Source of the DNA: CF-46 sp036274475
GTDB lineage: Bacteria; Chloroflexota; Limnocylindria; Limnocylindrales; CSP1-4
Assembly (NCBI GenBank): GCA_036274475.1
Contig: DASUFO010000086.1
Coordinates: 48,892-112,891, forward strand
Reading direction: 5' to 3'
DNA length: 64,000 nt
Positions within the stretch are counted from its first letter, which is position 1, and the number at the start of each line of letters is the position of its first letter. Positions 24,998 to 32,689 of this stretch are shown piece by piece. The notes beneath the pieces were generated by a model. The model saw only the letters and a program-made list of their open reading frames with translations, was not told the DNA's origin and searched no databases. The position numbers and the translations under genes were made by a program.

Positions 24998-25827
24998 AGC
25001 GCGCCGGCTCTGCGACGGGCGTCCGTTTCGGCACGCGCCTCCTCGTCGAGGACCGGCGCGAGATGCTCCACGAGGTTCATCGCCCGGACGAGCGGCCGTC
25101 CGCCACGGATCTCGACCACGGAGACGCCCGCGAGGTCGAACGACCACATCCAGAACCGATCGAGGGGCAGGTCGAAGAGCGTCAGCAGCAGGACCTTGAA
25201 GATGCCGTCGTGGCCGACGATCACCGACCACGGCCCCTCCGCCGGCCCGGTCCGGTAGCCGGCGACCTGCGGGCCGTCGAGCGTTCCGCCCGGGCCGCCG
25301 GCTGCGGCGAGCGTCCCGAGGACTCCCGCGAGCGCCGGCCGGAGCCGCGCCTGGACCTCGGGAAGTGGCTCGCCGCCCGGCGCCCACGCCTCCAGCGGCC
25401 GGCGTCGCCACGTCGCGAGGACGTCGCCCCAGCGCGCCTCGATCTCGCTCCGATGGAGTCCTTCCCACTCGCCCTGCCCGATCTCCACGAACCCCGGGTC
25501 CGGGCGGACGACGACGGGTGCGCCGAACGCCGCCGGGTCGGCGATCGCCGATCCGATCGCGGACGCCGTCGCGGCCGTTCTCGCGAGCGGCGAATGGACG
25601 ATCTCGAGTGGCGCGACGGGCGGGACGGGCAGCGCCGGTCGAGCATCGGGGTGGGCGAGCCGCGCGGCCACGAGGCCGGCCTGCTCGACACCGGCCGGCG
25701 ACAGCTCGGTCTCGGCCTGGCCCTGGAAGCGGCCCTCGACGATGAACGTCGACTCGCCGTGGCGGACGAGGACGAGCGTCGCGTCGAGGCCGGCCGGGAT
25801 GAGCCGCGGGCCGGGCTCCGCGGTCAG
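24994..25827 (-). CDS. Histidine phosphatase superfamily protein (possible phosphoserine phosphatase)
   Basis: 277 residues of the phosphoglycerate-mutase/histidine-phosphatase fold. The phosphorylated-His motif LVRHGES sits near residue 23, the first Arg in SPLARTAATA near 83, Glu in GEWEGL near 120, and the second His in VGHDG near 206. No ATG, GTG or TTG precedes the motif in frame after the serA stop. The only reasonable start is a CTG forming a CTGA overlap with that stop. Third gene after a class V aminotransferase and SerA, so it may be a metal-independent phosphoserine phosphatase completing serine synthesis, as known for histidine-phosphatase PspA enzymes. That role is inferred from context. 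Confidence 0.85.
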   Translation of the reverse strand: MTAEPGPRLIPAGLDATLVLVRHGESTFIVEGRFQGQAETELSPAGVEQAGLVAARLAHPDARPALPVPPVAPLEIVHSPLARTAATASAIGSAIADPAAFGAPVVVRPDPGFVEIGQGEWEGLHRSEIEARWGDVLATWRRRPLEAWAPGGEPLPEVQARLRPALAGVLGTLAAAGGPGGTLDGPQVAGYRTGPAEGPWSVIVGHDGIFKVLLLTLFDLPLDRFWMWSFDLAGVSVVEIRGGRPLVRAMNLVEHLAPVLDEEARAETDARRRAGAL

Positions 25828-27407
25828 CGGTCCGTCCCCAGGCGGATCGTCCAGAGGTCGAGGACGGAGTCGTGGGCCCGAATCGCATCGGCGACGGCCG
25901 GATTCACGTCCTCGTCGAGGGCGAGGATCATCAGCGCGTCGGCGCGCGGTGCAGACCGGCCAACGTGCATCGCGGAGATGTTGACGTCCGCCTCGCCGAG
26001 CGTCTGGCCGATGCGGCCGATCATCCCGGGCCGATCGCGATGGTTCGTGATCAGCATCACGTCCGCCGGCTCCATGTCGAGGCGGTAGTCGTTGAGCCGG
26101 GTCAGGCGCGGTTCGCCTCCGGCCACGGTCCCGCCGACCACGGTCAGCTGGCCGCCTGCCTGGCCCGAGAGCGTCAGCTGCGCGGCGTACGCGCCGGCAT
26201 CGGGCGTCTTGCGCTCGACGAGCGTGATGCCGCGGGCCTTCGCAAGGGCCGCCGCGTTCACGAGGTTGACGCGCTCCGTCGTCGACGTTTCGAGGATCCC
26301 GCGGAGCACGGCTGCGGTGAGCGGCGTGCCATCGACGGCCGACAGGTCGCCCGCGATCTCGAGGGTCAGCGCCTTCACGCCGGTCCGGCTGAACTGGGCG
26401 TAGAACCGGCCGAGGATCTCGGCGAGGGGCAGGTACGGCTCGAGGGCCTGGGCGGTCTCCGGTGTCACGAGCGGTGCGTTCACCGCGTAACGGGCGCTCC
26501 GGCCGGCAAGAACGTCGAGCACCTGGTCGGCGACCTCTTCGGCGACGGCGACCTGGGCCTCCGCGGTGGACGCGCCGAGATGCGGCGTCAGCACGGTGTT
26601 CGGCGCGTCGAGCAGCGGCGAGCCGGCCGGCGGCTCGTTCTCGAAGACGTCGACACCAGCGCCGGCGAGTCGACCGGCCTTCAACGCCGCGGCAACGGCC
26701 GCTTCGTCGACGACGCCGCCCCGCGCGACATTGAGGAGGATCGCGCCGGGCCGCATCTGCGCGAGCTCCTCGGCTCCGATCAGCCCTCGCGTCGCTCGCG
26801 TCAGCGGGACGTGGACCGAGACGACGTCGGATCGGGTGAGCAGCTCCTCGAACGACACGAGCTCGACGCCGTGATGCTGGGCGTGCTCGGCCGTCACGTA
26901 CGGATCGGCGGCGACGACGGGCATCTCCATCGCCCGGGCCCGGGCCGCAATCGCCTGGCCGATCTTGCCGAGCCCGACGATGCCGAGCGTCCGGCCTCGC
27001 AGCTCGAGGCCCGTGAACTGCGACCGCTTCCACTCGCCGCGACGCACCGACGCGTCGGCGGCGGCGATCTTGCGGGCGACCCCGTACAGCAGCGCGAGCG
27101 TGTGCTCCGCGGCCGCGATCGTGTTGCCAGTCGGTGCGTTGACGACCGTGATGCCGGCCCGCGTCGCGGCCTCGAGGTCGACGTTGTCGACGCCGACGCC
27201 GGCCCGGCCGATCACCTGGAGCTTCGTGCCGGCGCCGACGATCCCGGCGTCGACCTGAACCTGGCTTCGAACGATCAGCGCGTCGTAGTCGGGGAGGCTG
27301 GCGCAGAGCTCGTCGCGCGTGAGACCGGGTCGTTCGTCAACGTCGTGATGCTCGCGGAGTCGGGCAACGCCTTCCGCGGCAATCGGTTCGGCAACGAGGA
27401 CCCTCAC
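25824..27407 (-). CDS. serA: D-3-phosphoglycerate dehydrogenase
   Basis: 527 residues, the usual length of the long-form SerA: catalytic and NAD-binding domains (1-315), intervening domain (316-450) and C-terminal ACT domain (about 455-527, MLITNHRDRPGMIGRIGQTLGEADVNIS). It oxidises 3-phosphoglycerate in the first step of serine synthesis. The dinucleotide motif GIVGLGKIG, catalytic Arg in NVARGG, Glu in FENEPP and His in TPHLGAST are present. GTG start in a GTGA overlap with the aminotransferase stop. The ACT domain suggests serine feedback. The next gene overlaps its stop through CTGA. Confidence 0.96.
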   Translation of the reverse strand: MRVLVAEPIAAEGVARLREHHDVDERPGLTRDELCASLPDYDALIVRSQVQVDAGIVGAGTKLQVIGRAGVGVDNVDLEAATRAGITVVNAPTGNTIAAAEHTLALLYGVARKIAAADASVRRGEWKRSQFTGLELRGRTLGIVGLGKIGQAIAARARAMEMPVVAADPYVTAEHAQHHGVELVSFEELLTRSDVVSVHVPLTRATRGLIGAEELAQMRPGAILLNVARGGVVDEAAVAAALKAGRLAGAGVDVFENEPPAGSPLLDAPNTVLTPHLGASTAEAQVAVAEEVADQVLDVLAGRSARYAVNAPLVTPETAQALEPYLPLAEILGRFYAQFSRTGVKALTLEIAGDLSAVDGTPLTAAVLRGILETSTTERVNLVNAAALAKARGITLVERKTPDAGAYAAQLTLSGQAGGQLTVVGGTVAGGEPRLTRLNDYRLDMEPADVMLITNHRDRPGMIGRIGQTLGEADVNISAMHVGRSAPRADALMILALDEDVNPAVADAIRAHDSVLDLWTIRLGTDR

Positions 27408-28612
27408 GCCGGGACGCCGGCCCCAGCCTCTGCCCCCGCCCGATCGGCCGCGCCGACCGCCAGGGCGTCGGTCGCGGCCGCGAACGCCGCCCCGACGGCG
27501 GAACCGGGCGTGATCGAGCGGCCCTGCTCGAGCGTGACCGTCTCGAGAACGGCGACCGCCCCGAGGATCTCCTCGACGGTCACCGAGCCGAGGTGCCCCA
27601 GCCGGAAGATCTTGCCCGCGAGCTTGCCCTGGCCTCCAGCGAGGACGACGCCATGGGCCTTGATCCCGCCGTTGAATGTCTTCCAGTCGTGGCCCTCGGG
27701 GAGCTTCGCGGCGGTCACCGTGCGGGAGGCGAAGCGCTCGTCGGCGAACAGCTCGAAGCCGAGCGCCTCGAGACCCGCCCGCGACGCGGCGGCGCACGCC
27801 TCGTGCCGGGCGAAGATCGCTGCGGGGCCCTCCTGCTGCATGAGGCGGATGCCCTCGTCGACCTGGTACACGACCGCGATCGCCGGCGTGAACGGCGTCT
27901 GGCCGTCCCGCGACGCGTCGCGATGGGCGCGCAGGTCGAGGTAGAACCGGGGCATCGTCGCGCGCTCCATGGCGTCCCACGCCCGCGGCGACGCCGCGAT
28001 CATCGACAGGCCGGGTGCGGCCATCCAGGCCTTCTGCGAGCCGGTGACGACGATATCGACGCCCCACGCGTCCATCTCGAACGGCACCGCGCCCAGGCCC
28101 GAGACGCTGTCGACGAGGATCAGCGCGTCGGGGTTGACATCGCGGATCGCCGCGGCGAGGACCGGGATCGGGTTCATGACGCCGGTCGAGGTCTCGTTGT
28201 GGGTCAGCAGGACCGCCTTGTAGCTCGGGTCGGCCGCGAGGGCCTCGCGGACCGCGCCGGGATCCGCCGCCTGGCCCCACTCGACCTCAAGCTTCGTGAC
28301 GTTCGCCCCGTAGATGCCCGCGATCTTCGCGAACCGGTCGCCGAAGCTGCCGATCGACACCCCGAGGACGCGGTCGCCGGGCGAGAGCGTGTTGACGACG
28401 GCCGCCTCAAGCCCGCCGCTGCCCGCGGTCGTCAGCATCGCCACGTCGCTCGTCGTTCCGAAGAACGGCTTCATGCCGGTCAGGATCCGGTCGAGCATGG
28501 CCGCGAACTCGGGCCCGCGGTGGTTGATCATCTGGCGCGCACCGGCCTGCCGAACCGACGGCGGAAGGGCGGTGGGGCCGGGGATGCGGAGGTTCGGCTC
28601 GAAGCGGTCCAC
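27404..28612 (-). CDS. Class V aminotransferase (serine-pyruvate/alanine-glyoxylate type)
   Basis: 402-residue PLP enzyme. N-terminal RIPGPTALPPSVRQA and HRGPEF are typical of the SGAT/AGAT group; the Schiff-base lysine is in VTGSQKAWMAAPG and the PLP-phosphate region in LVDSVSGLGAVPF. GTG at 28612 is selected because AGGAGA (28621-28626) lies 8 nt upstream. Coupled by GTGA to serA, so it most likely transaminates 3-phosphohydroxypyruvate in place of a classical SerC, as class V enzymes do in some archaea. Glyoxylate transamination is the alternative. A structured leader (28662-28743) precedes it. Confidence 0.92.
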   Translation of the reverse strand: MDRFEPNLRIPGPTALPPSVRQAGARQMINHRGPEFAAMLDRILTGMKPFFGTTSDVAMLTTAGSGGLEAAVVNTLSPGDRVLGVSIGSFGDRFAKIAGIYGANVTKLEVEWGQAADPGAVREALAADPSYKAVLLTHNETSTGVMNPIPVLAAAIRDVNPDALILVDSVSGLGAVPFEMDAWGVDIVVTGSQKAWMAAPGLSMIAASPRAWDAMERATMPRFYLDLRAHRDASRDGQTPFTPAIAVVYQVDEGIRLMQQEGPAAIFARHEACAAASRAGLEALGFELFADERFASRTVTAAKLPEGHDWKTFNGGIKAHGVVLAGGQGKLAGKIFRLGHLGSVTVEEILGAVAVLETVTLEQGRSITPGSAVGAAFAAATDALAVGAADRAGAEAGAGVPA

Positions 28613-28661
28613 GGGGCTGGTCTCCTGTGCGGGCGGCGAGCGGCACATCGCCGTGACGGGC

Positions 28662-28743
28662 GGCTCCGATGGTCGCAGATCGAGCGGGTTCGTGCCATCG
28701 GAACGGCCCCGGCGCGAACGCCGGGGCCTCCAGGCACGGAGCC
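28662..28743 (-). ncRNA. Candidate structured leader (attenuator or riboswitch-like) of the serine operon
   Basis: On the minus strand, 5' to 3': segment A (28743-28737, GGCTCCG); a 10-bp hairpin with TTCG loop (28728-28705); segment B (28704-28695); segment C (28672-28662). C can pair with B (10 bp including one G-U) or with A (7 bp perfect), and the two pairings share three bases, so they exclude each other. The Shine-Dalgarno at 28626-28621 follows. I recognise no known riboswitch class. The mutually exclusive pairing is seen in sequence; the regulatory role is inferred. Confidence 0.45.
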
Positions 28744-28763
28744 CGATGCGCGGCGTGCATCAG
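28744..28763. promoter_or_regulatory. Operator-like palindrome 1
   Basis: CGATGCGCGGCGTGCATCAG: an imperfect inverted repeat GATGC-N7-GCATC, 17 of 20 bases identical to the copy at 28839-28858. Lies upstream of the serine-operon leader. Confidence 0.4.
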
Positions 28764-28838
28764 ATGGTCCGGCTGCGTGCGTGGCCGGCTGCCGATCCGT
28801 CGCTTCCGAACATCCCCTGAGCGGGCGGATCGCCAGAT

Positions 28839-28858
28839 CGATGCACGCCCTGCATCAG
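28839..28858. promoter_or_regulatory. Operator-like palindrome 2
   Basis: CGATGCACGCCCTGCATCAG: a perfect inverted repeat GATGCA-N5-TGCATC, second copy of the element at 28744-28763, 95 bp apart start to start. Position suggests a regulator site upstream of the serine genes, or 3' to the secreted-protein gene. Confidence 0.4.
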
Positions 28859-28890
28859 CCGGGCGGAGGGGCGGAGGGGCGAGCGCCGAG

Positions 28891-29355
28891 TCAGTCGCCC
28901 AGGCCGGTCACCGCGAACCAGCGGTCGCCAGCACCCGTGACCCCGGCGAAGAACACTGCCGGCGCCAGGCACGTGTCGGGCAGGTCGACCCGCGCCGTGA
29001 CCAGGGCGTCGCCGGTCGGCGAGAACGGCACGGCGTCGGTGCTCGCGACCGCGGCCGACGAGCACGTGACGATCGCCCGGCCGGTCGGGATCGGGTTCGT
29101 GCCGGTCGTCGCGAGCACGAGCCCGTCGACCTCGACCTCGAGCCGGCCGTCGGCGAACAGCTTTGCCCGGCCCGCGTCGATGACCCACGGCACGCCGCCG
29201 CCGGTGATTCCATGGAGGACCAGCCCGCCTGTCGGGATCCCGGCCATCCGGGCGTCGAGAACTTTCGGGCCACCGGCGGTTGTCGCGGACACGGTGCCGA
29301 TGACGAGCGCGGCGAGGGCGATCGTGCTGAGCACGAGTCGAAGGGAACGGGACAC
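28891..29355 (-). CDS. Small secreted protein of unknown function
   Basis: 154 residues. The GTG at 29355 has a strong GGAGGAG site about 8 nt upstream. Residues 1-25 form a Sec signal peptide (SRSLRLVLSTIALAALVIGTVSA) with likely cleavage after VSA or nearby. The mature part is beta-rich with internal GG turns (GIPTGGLVLHGITGGGVPW) and two Cys about 30 residues apart, which could form a disulfide outside the cell. No family recognised. Divergent from the C39-like protease gene. The neighbouring TTGACA (29393-29398, minus strand) has no good -10. Confidence 0.8.
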   Translation of the reverse strand: MSRSLRLVLSTIALAALVIGTVSATTAGGPKVLDARMAGIPTGGLVLHGITGGGVPWVIDAGRAKLFADGRLEVEVDGLVLATTGTNPIPTGRAIVTCSSAAVASTDAVPFSPTGDALVTARVDLPDTCLAPAVFFAGVTGAGDRWFAVTGLGD

Positions 29356-29520
29356 GACGGCATCTCCTCCTTTGCGTCCCGTGCGTCGGATGTGTCAATG
29401 CCGGGTACGATCAATCCCGGTCCGCCGGTTCGGGCGTAGCAACCCACGCAACCCGAACGTCGTGTCCCGGACCCCAGGCTGCACCGAGGCATCCGTGAGC
29501 CACCCCATGACCCAGCGACC

Positions 29521-30450
29521 GTGACGACCGCCCGTCGCCGCAGCACCTCGCTGATCCAGCGCGCGATCATCATCGTGCTGGTACTTGGCATGCTCGGGAT
29601 CGTGTTGAGCGTCGGGGCCATTACGACGAACGCCTTCGACGCGGGCGATCGGTTCGAGAACCTCGTCGCGCGAATCGAGCGGATCATCTGGCCGCCGCCG
29701 GCCGATCGGCCGACCCGCCCGACCGTGACCGTCACGCCGCCGCCCATCGAATCACCGACGCCCGAGCCGACGCAACTCGCGGGTGCCTCGCCGGAACCAA
29801 CGGCCACCCCGCCCGCCCGCACGCCCGTCGACGTCGACATCATCGCCGACCACGAGGCCGTGTTCGCCCACGAGATCGACAAGGACTGGTGCGCTCCGGC
29901 CGGCGTCCAGATGACGCTCGCGGCGCTGGGTCTCGGCGACACGTCGGAGGCCTTCCAGACCGAGATCGCCTCGCGCGTCCGGGAGTGGGAGACGTGGGAG
30001 GACAGCCACAACTACAAGTGGGGTCCGGCGGCCATGGCGTCGGCGCTCGAGGCGTACGGCGCGCCGGGCTACGAGATCCACGCGTTCGAGTTCCGGGGCG
30101 ATGCCCTGCGCGCGGCGGCGGTCGCGCTCGAGGAGACGAAGTCGCCGGCGATCCTTCTCGCCTGGCGCGGCGCCCACACCTGGGTGATGACCGGTTACAA
30201 GGCCGACGCCGACCCGACGGTCATCCCGGACGCGGTCATCGAGGGCGCCTACATCCTCGACCCGTGGTACCCGTGGATCTCCTCGATCTGGGGACCGTCG
30301 GATCCGCCGGGCACGTTCCAGGACCTCCCCGAGATGAAGCGGAACTTCCTGCCGTGGGAGCGACCCGAGGGCGCGTACCCGGAGCGCGACGGCAAGTGGA
30401 TCGTCCTCGTGCCGACGCTGCCGGCGCCCGACACCGCGGTGACCCGCTAG
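29521..30450 (+). CDS. C39-like papain-fold membrane-anchored protein
   Basis: 309 residues. An N-terminal helix (about 13-36) anchors it with the rest outside the cell; a Pro/Thr-rich linker (57-103) follows. The globular domain carries a papain-type arrangement: C124 in DWCAPAGVQM, H219 in RGAHTWVMTGY and D247 in YILDPWYPW, matching the C39-like peptidase family (PF13529 type). It is likely a protease or peptidase-like protein at the envelope; the substrate is unknown. GTG start at 29521 without an obvious Shine-Dalgarno. Convergent with murJ, 2 nt between stops. Confidence 0.85.
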   Translation: MTTARRRSTSLIQRAIIIVLVLGMLGIVLSVGAITTNAFDAGDRFENLVARIERIIWPPPADRPTRPTVTVTPPPIESPTPEPTQLAGASPEPTATPPARTPVDVDIIADHEAVFAHEIDKDWCAPAGVQMTLAALGLGDTSEAFQTEIASRVREWETWEDSHNYKWGPAAMASALEAYGAPGYEIHAFEFRGDALRAAAVALEETKSPAILLAWRGAHTWVMTGYKADADPTVIPDAVIEGAYILDPWYPWISSIWGPSDPPGTFQDLPEMKRNFLPWERPEGAYPERDGKWIVLVPTLPAPDTAVTR

Positions 30451-30452
30451 CC

Positions 30453-31901
30453 CTAGGCCTCGACCTCCGCCTCCGCCCCGCCGGCCGCTTCGGCCTCGCG
30501 CCGCCGGGCCCGCTCGATCGACCGCAGCCGCCACCACAGGAACACCGCCAGCAGTCCCGCCTTCACGCCCGATCCCGCCGCGTACGACGCGGGAATCGAC
30601 ATGATCCCGAGCGAGGGCGCGGACGCCTGTGACACGGCCACGATCGTCGCGAAGCCGGTGATCGAGGCGATGACCTGCAGGATCGTGTTGTGGGTCGCGT
30701 ACAGGCCGCGGGCGAACGGGTAGGTCAGGCCGTCGAGCGGCACCGACACCGCGAACGCGGCGAGCAGCGCGGCCGTCAGCGCGACGTCCTCTTCGCCGAA
30801 CTCTCCGCCGCGGAGGAGGATGTCGATCAGCAGCGGGGCGAGGACGGCCAGCAGGATCGCCGCGAGCAGCGTCAGCCCGCCGATGACGGCCACGTTGCGG
30901 GCCAGGATCGAGCGGAACCCGCGGCGGTCGCCTACCGCGTGAGCCGCCGAGAGCGAGGGGAACACCGCCAGCGAGAACTGCTGCGCGACGAGGATGACCG
31001 GCACCGCCCGGTAGTCGTCGGCGAACGTGAGGGCGGACGCGCTGCCGGTGCCGAACGAGAGGGCGAGGACCGCGAAGTACGCGAGCAGGATCGGGTCGAT
31101 CGGGTACGCCACCATCCGCGGCAGCATCAGCCGGAAGAACTCCCGGAACGCCGGCGTCCGGACGTCGAGCAGCGGCCGGTACCGGAAGCTCGTGCGGAGC
31201 GATCCGATCGACCGGGCCGTGAGGTGGGCGGCGGTCCCGGCGACCGTGCCCCAGGCCGGTGCGTAGATGCCGAGCTGGTCGGCGAACAGCACCGTCGCCA
31301 GGATCGATCCGGCGGGGTAGACGAGCGGGGCCAGGCCGTAGAAGAAGAACCGCCGGTTCGCGACGAGGATCTCGCCGACGGCGATCGACGCCGCGAACAG
31401 CGCCAGCGTCAGGCAGTTGATCCGGAAGAGGTCGACGTAGAGCGCCTGGGCCGCCTCGTCGAGCCCGCCCGCGACCACGCCGGCGATCGCGGGCGCCAGG
31501 ACGATCAGGACGGCGGCCGCGGCGATCATCACCAGGACGGCCGCGGTCAGGACCGTCCGGGCGAAGTCGTTCGCGGCCTGATCGCCGCCGCGGCGGAGCT
31601 GGGTGAAGATCGGGACGAACGGCGCGGTGAGGCCGGCAGCCACGAGGATGTCGAGGGCGACCTCCGGGATGCGGACGGCGACGTAGTAGATGTCGAGCTC
31701 GTCGCTCAGGCCGAACGCGTTGGCGAGGACCCGGTTCTGGATCTGGCGCATGACGAAGTAGCCGAGCGTCAGGAGCGAGAGGACGATCGCGCCGCGCGGC
31801 AGGAACGCGTCGGTCAGGCGCCGCAGCGGTCCCGGCAGCCAGCGGGTCCACGGGTCGGCGGTCGATTCGAGGTCGGCGACGGTCCGCTCGGCGTCGGTCA
31901 T
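30453..31901 (-). CDS. murJ: MurJ/MviN-type lipid II flippase
   Basis: 482-residue polytopic protein of the MOP superfamily, which moves lipid II across the membrane for peptidoglycan synthesis. Visible family features are FVMRQIQNRVLANAFGLSDELDIYYVAVRIPEVALDILVAAGLTAPFVPIFT at the start and FSLAVFPSLSAAHAVGD and PLDGLTYPFARGLYATHNT later. About 13-14 helices are predicted. The C-terminus is a short Ala/Glu tail. It could alternatively be another MviN-like flippase, as Chloroflexota often carry more than one. ATG at 31901. An uncharacterised membrane-protein gene lies 67 nt upstream on the same strand. Confidence 0.9.
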   Translation of the reverse strand: MTDAERTVADLESTADPWTRWLPGPLRRLTDAFLPRGAIVLSLLTLGYFVMRQIQNRVLANAFGLSDELDIYYVAVRIPEVALDILVAAGLTAPFVPIFTQLRRGGDQAANDFARTVLTAAVLVMIAAAAVLIVLAPAIAGVVAGGLDEAAQALYVDLFRINCLTLALFAASIAVGEILVANRRFFFYGLAPLVYPAGSILATVLFADQLGIYAPAWGTVAGTAAHLTARSIGSLRTSFRYRPLLDVRTPAFREFFRLMLPRMVAYPIDPILLAYFAVLALSFGTGSASALTFADDYRAVPVILVAQQFSLAVFPSLSAAHAVGDRRGFRSILARNVAVIGGLTLLAAILLAVLAPLLIDILLRGGEFGEEDVALTAALLAAFAVSVPLDGLTYPFARGLYATHNTILQVIASITGFATIVAVSQASAPSLGIMSIPASYAAGSGVKAGLLAVFLWWRLRSIERARRREAEAAGGAEAEVEA

Positions 31902-31968
31902 GGGCTCCTCGGACGGCGCGTCGGGTCGAGAACTGGGAACGAAGCCACGCGCTGCATTGCGACGGCAG

Positions 31969-32604
31969 TCAGCGGAGGTTCGCCACCGCGACGACGACCA
32001 GCACCGCGACGAGCAGGAGGCTCGGGAGGAACGCGCTCACCACGCCGATGAGCGGCGGCGAGACCGGCGGCACCTCCACGATCGAGTTCCGCCAGGCGCG
32101 CTGGAGGACCTCGACCTCGTTCTCGTCGAGCCGGTCGACGAGCTCCGCGCCCAGCGCCGCGTCGATCGCCCCGAGCCACGCGGTCGCCCGGCCCCAGGCC
32201 AGCCACGCCGAGACCGGAGCCGCGAGGACGAGCACCGCGGCGACGATGATCGGCAGCCCGGACGGAACGTTGACGACGGCGAGGATCGCGATCAGGTGGC
32301 CGAACAGCATGACGAGCCGGTAGCGGCGGTCCTCGCTCGCGGCGGCCACGAAGCCTTCGTAGAGCGGCGCGCTGATCCGCTGCCAGCGCTTCTTGCGATC
32401 GGGCGCGGACGAGAGGAACGCCTGGCCACGTTCGCGAGCGTCAGTGATCGCGACCGACGTCCGCGGGTCGCGGAACGTGGTGCTCGCCCAGCGCCCGAGC
32501 CGCCGTTGCTCGCTTGCCGTCAGTGTCGTGGCCCGCTTGACGATCGCCGGGGCGGCTCCCGCGGGCTCAGCCCTGGCCTGCGTCGTCGTCGGCGGAACGG
32601 TCAT
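31969..32604 (-). CDS. Hypothetical membrane protein
   Basis: 211 residues from the ATG at 32604. A cytoplasmic region of about 100 residues (basic, with KRATTLTASEQRRLGRWAS) leads to a pair of hydrophobic segments (about residues 98-140), a soluble stretch (DAALGAELVDRLDENEVEVLQRAW) and a final C-terminal helix (about 185-210). No family recognised. An upstream ATG (32616) is possible, but TATGGG (32617-32622) fits a -10 placed 12 nt before 32604, as at other genes here. It precedes murJ on the same strand and may be cotranscribed with it. Confidence 0.78.
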   Translation of the reverse strand: MTVPPTTTQARAEPAGAAPAIVKRATTLTASEQRRLGRWASTTFRDPRTSVAITDARERGQAFLSSAPDRKKRWQRISAPLYEGFVAAASEDRRYRLVMLFGHLIAILAVVNVPSGLPIIVAAVLVLAAPVSAWLAWGRATAWLGAIDAALGAELVDRLDENEVEVLQRAWRNSIVEVPPVSPPLIGVVSAFLPSLLLVAVLVVVAVANLR

Positions 32605-32670
32605 CGACCTCAGCATCCCATACCGGTGCGCCCGCAATGGGTTCGCAACGCGGGTCGGGCGATGCGCGGG

Positions 32671-32676
32671 TAGGCT
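32671..32676 (+). promoter_or_regulatory. -10-like TAGGCT close to the sulfatase-like gene
   Basis: TAGGCT ends 13 nt before the ATG at 32690, predicting a leader of about 7 nt. No clear -35. Confidence 0.35.
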
Positions 32677-32689
32677 GGCGGCTCGCACG

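Noticed and set aside
20276..25888. Very long open frame (over 1800 codons) on the minus strand opposite the transglutaminase genes
   Set aside because: It lies opposite two clearly conserved genes, its translation is Arg/Asp/Pro-rich without any domain, and such antisense frames are expected at this GC content because stop codons are rare.
28407..28760. Possible leader peptide starting at an ATG in the serine-operon leader
   Set aside because: The frame does not stop before the operon but runs deep into the aminotransferase gene in another frame, and it shows no run of Ser or Gly codons.
29393..29398. Perfect TTGACA on the minus strand upstream of the secreted-protein gene
   Set aside because: The hexamer 17 nt downstream is GCAAAG, a poor -10; reported only as a coincidence until a transcript start is mapped.
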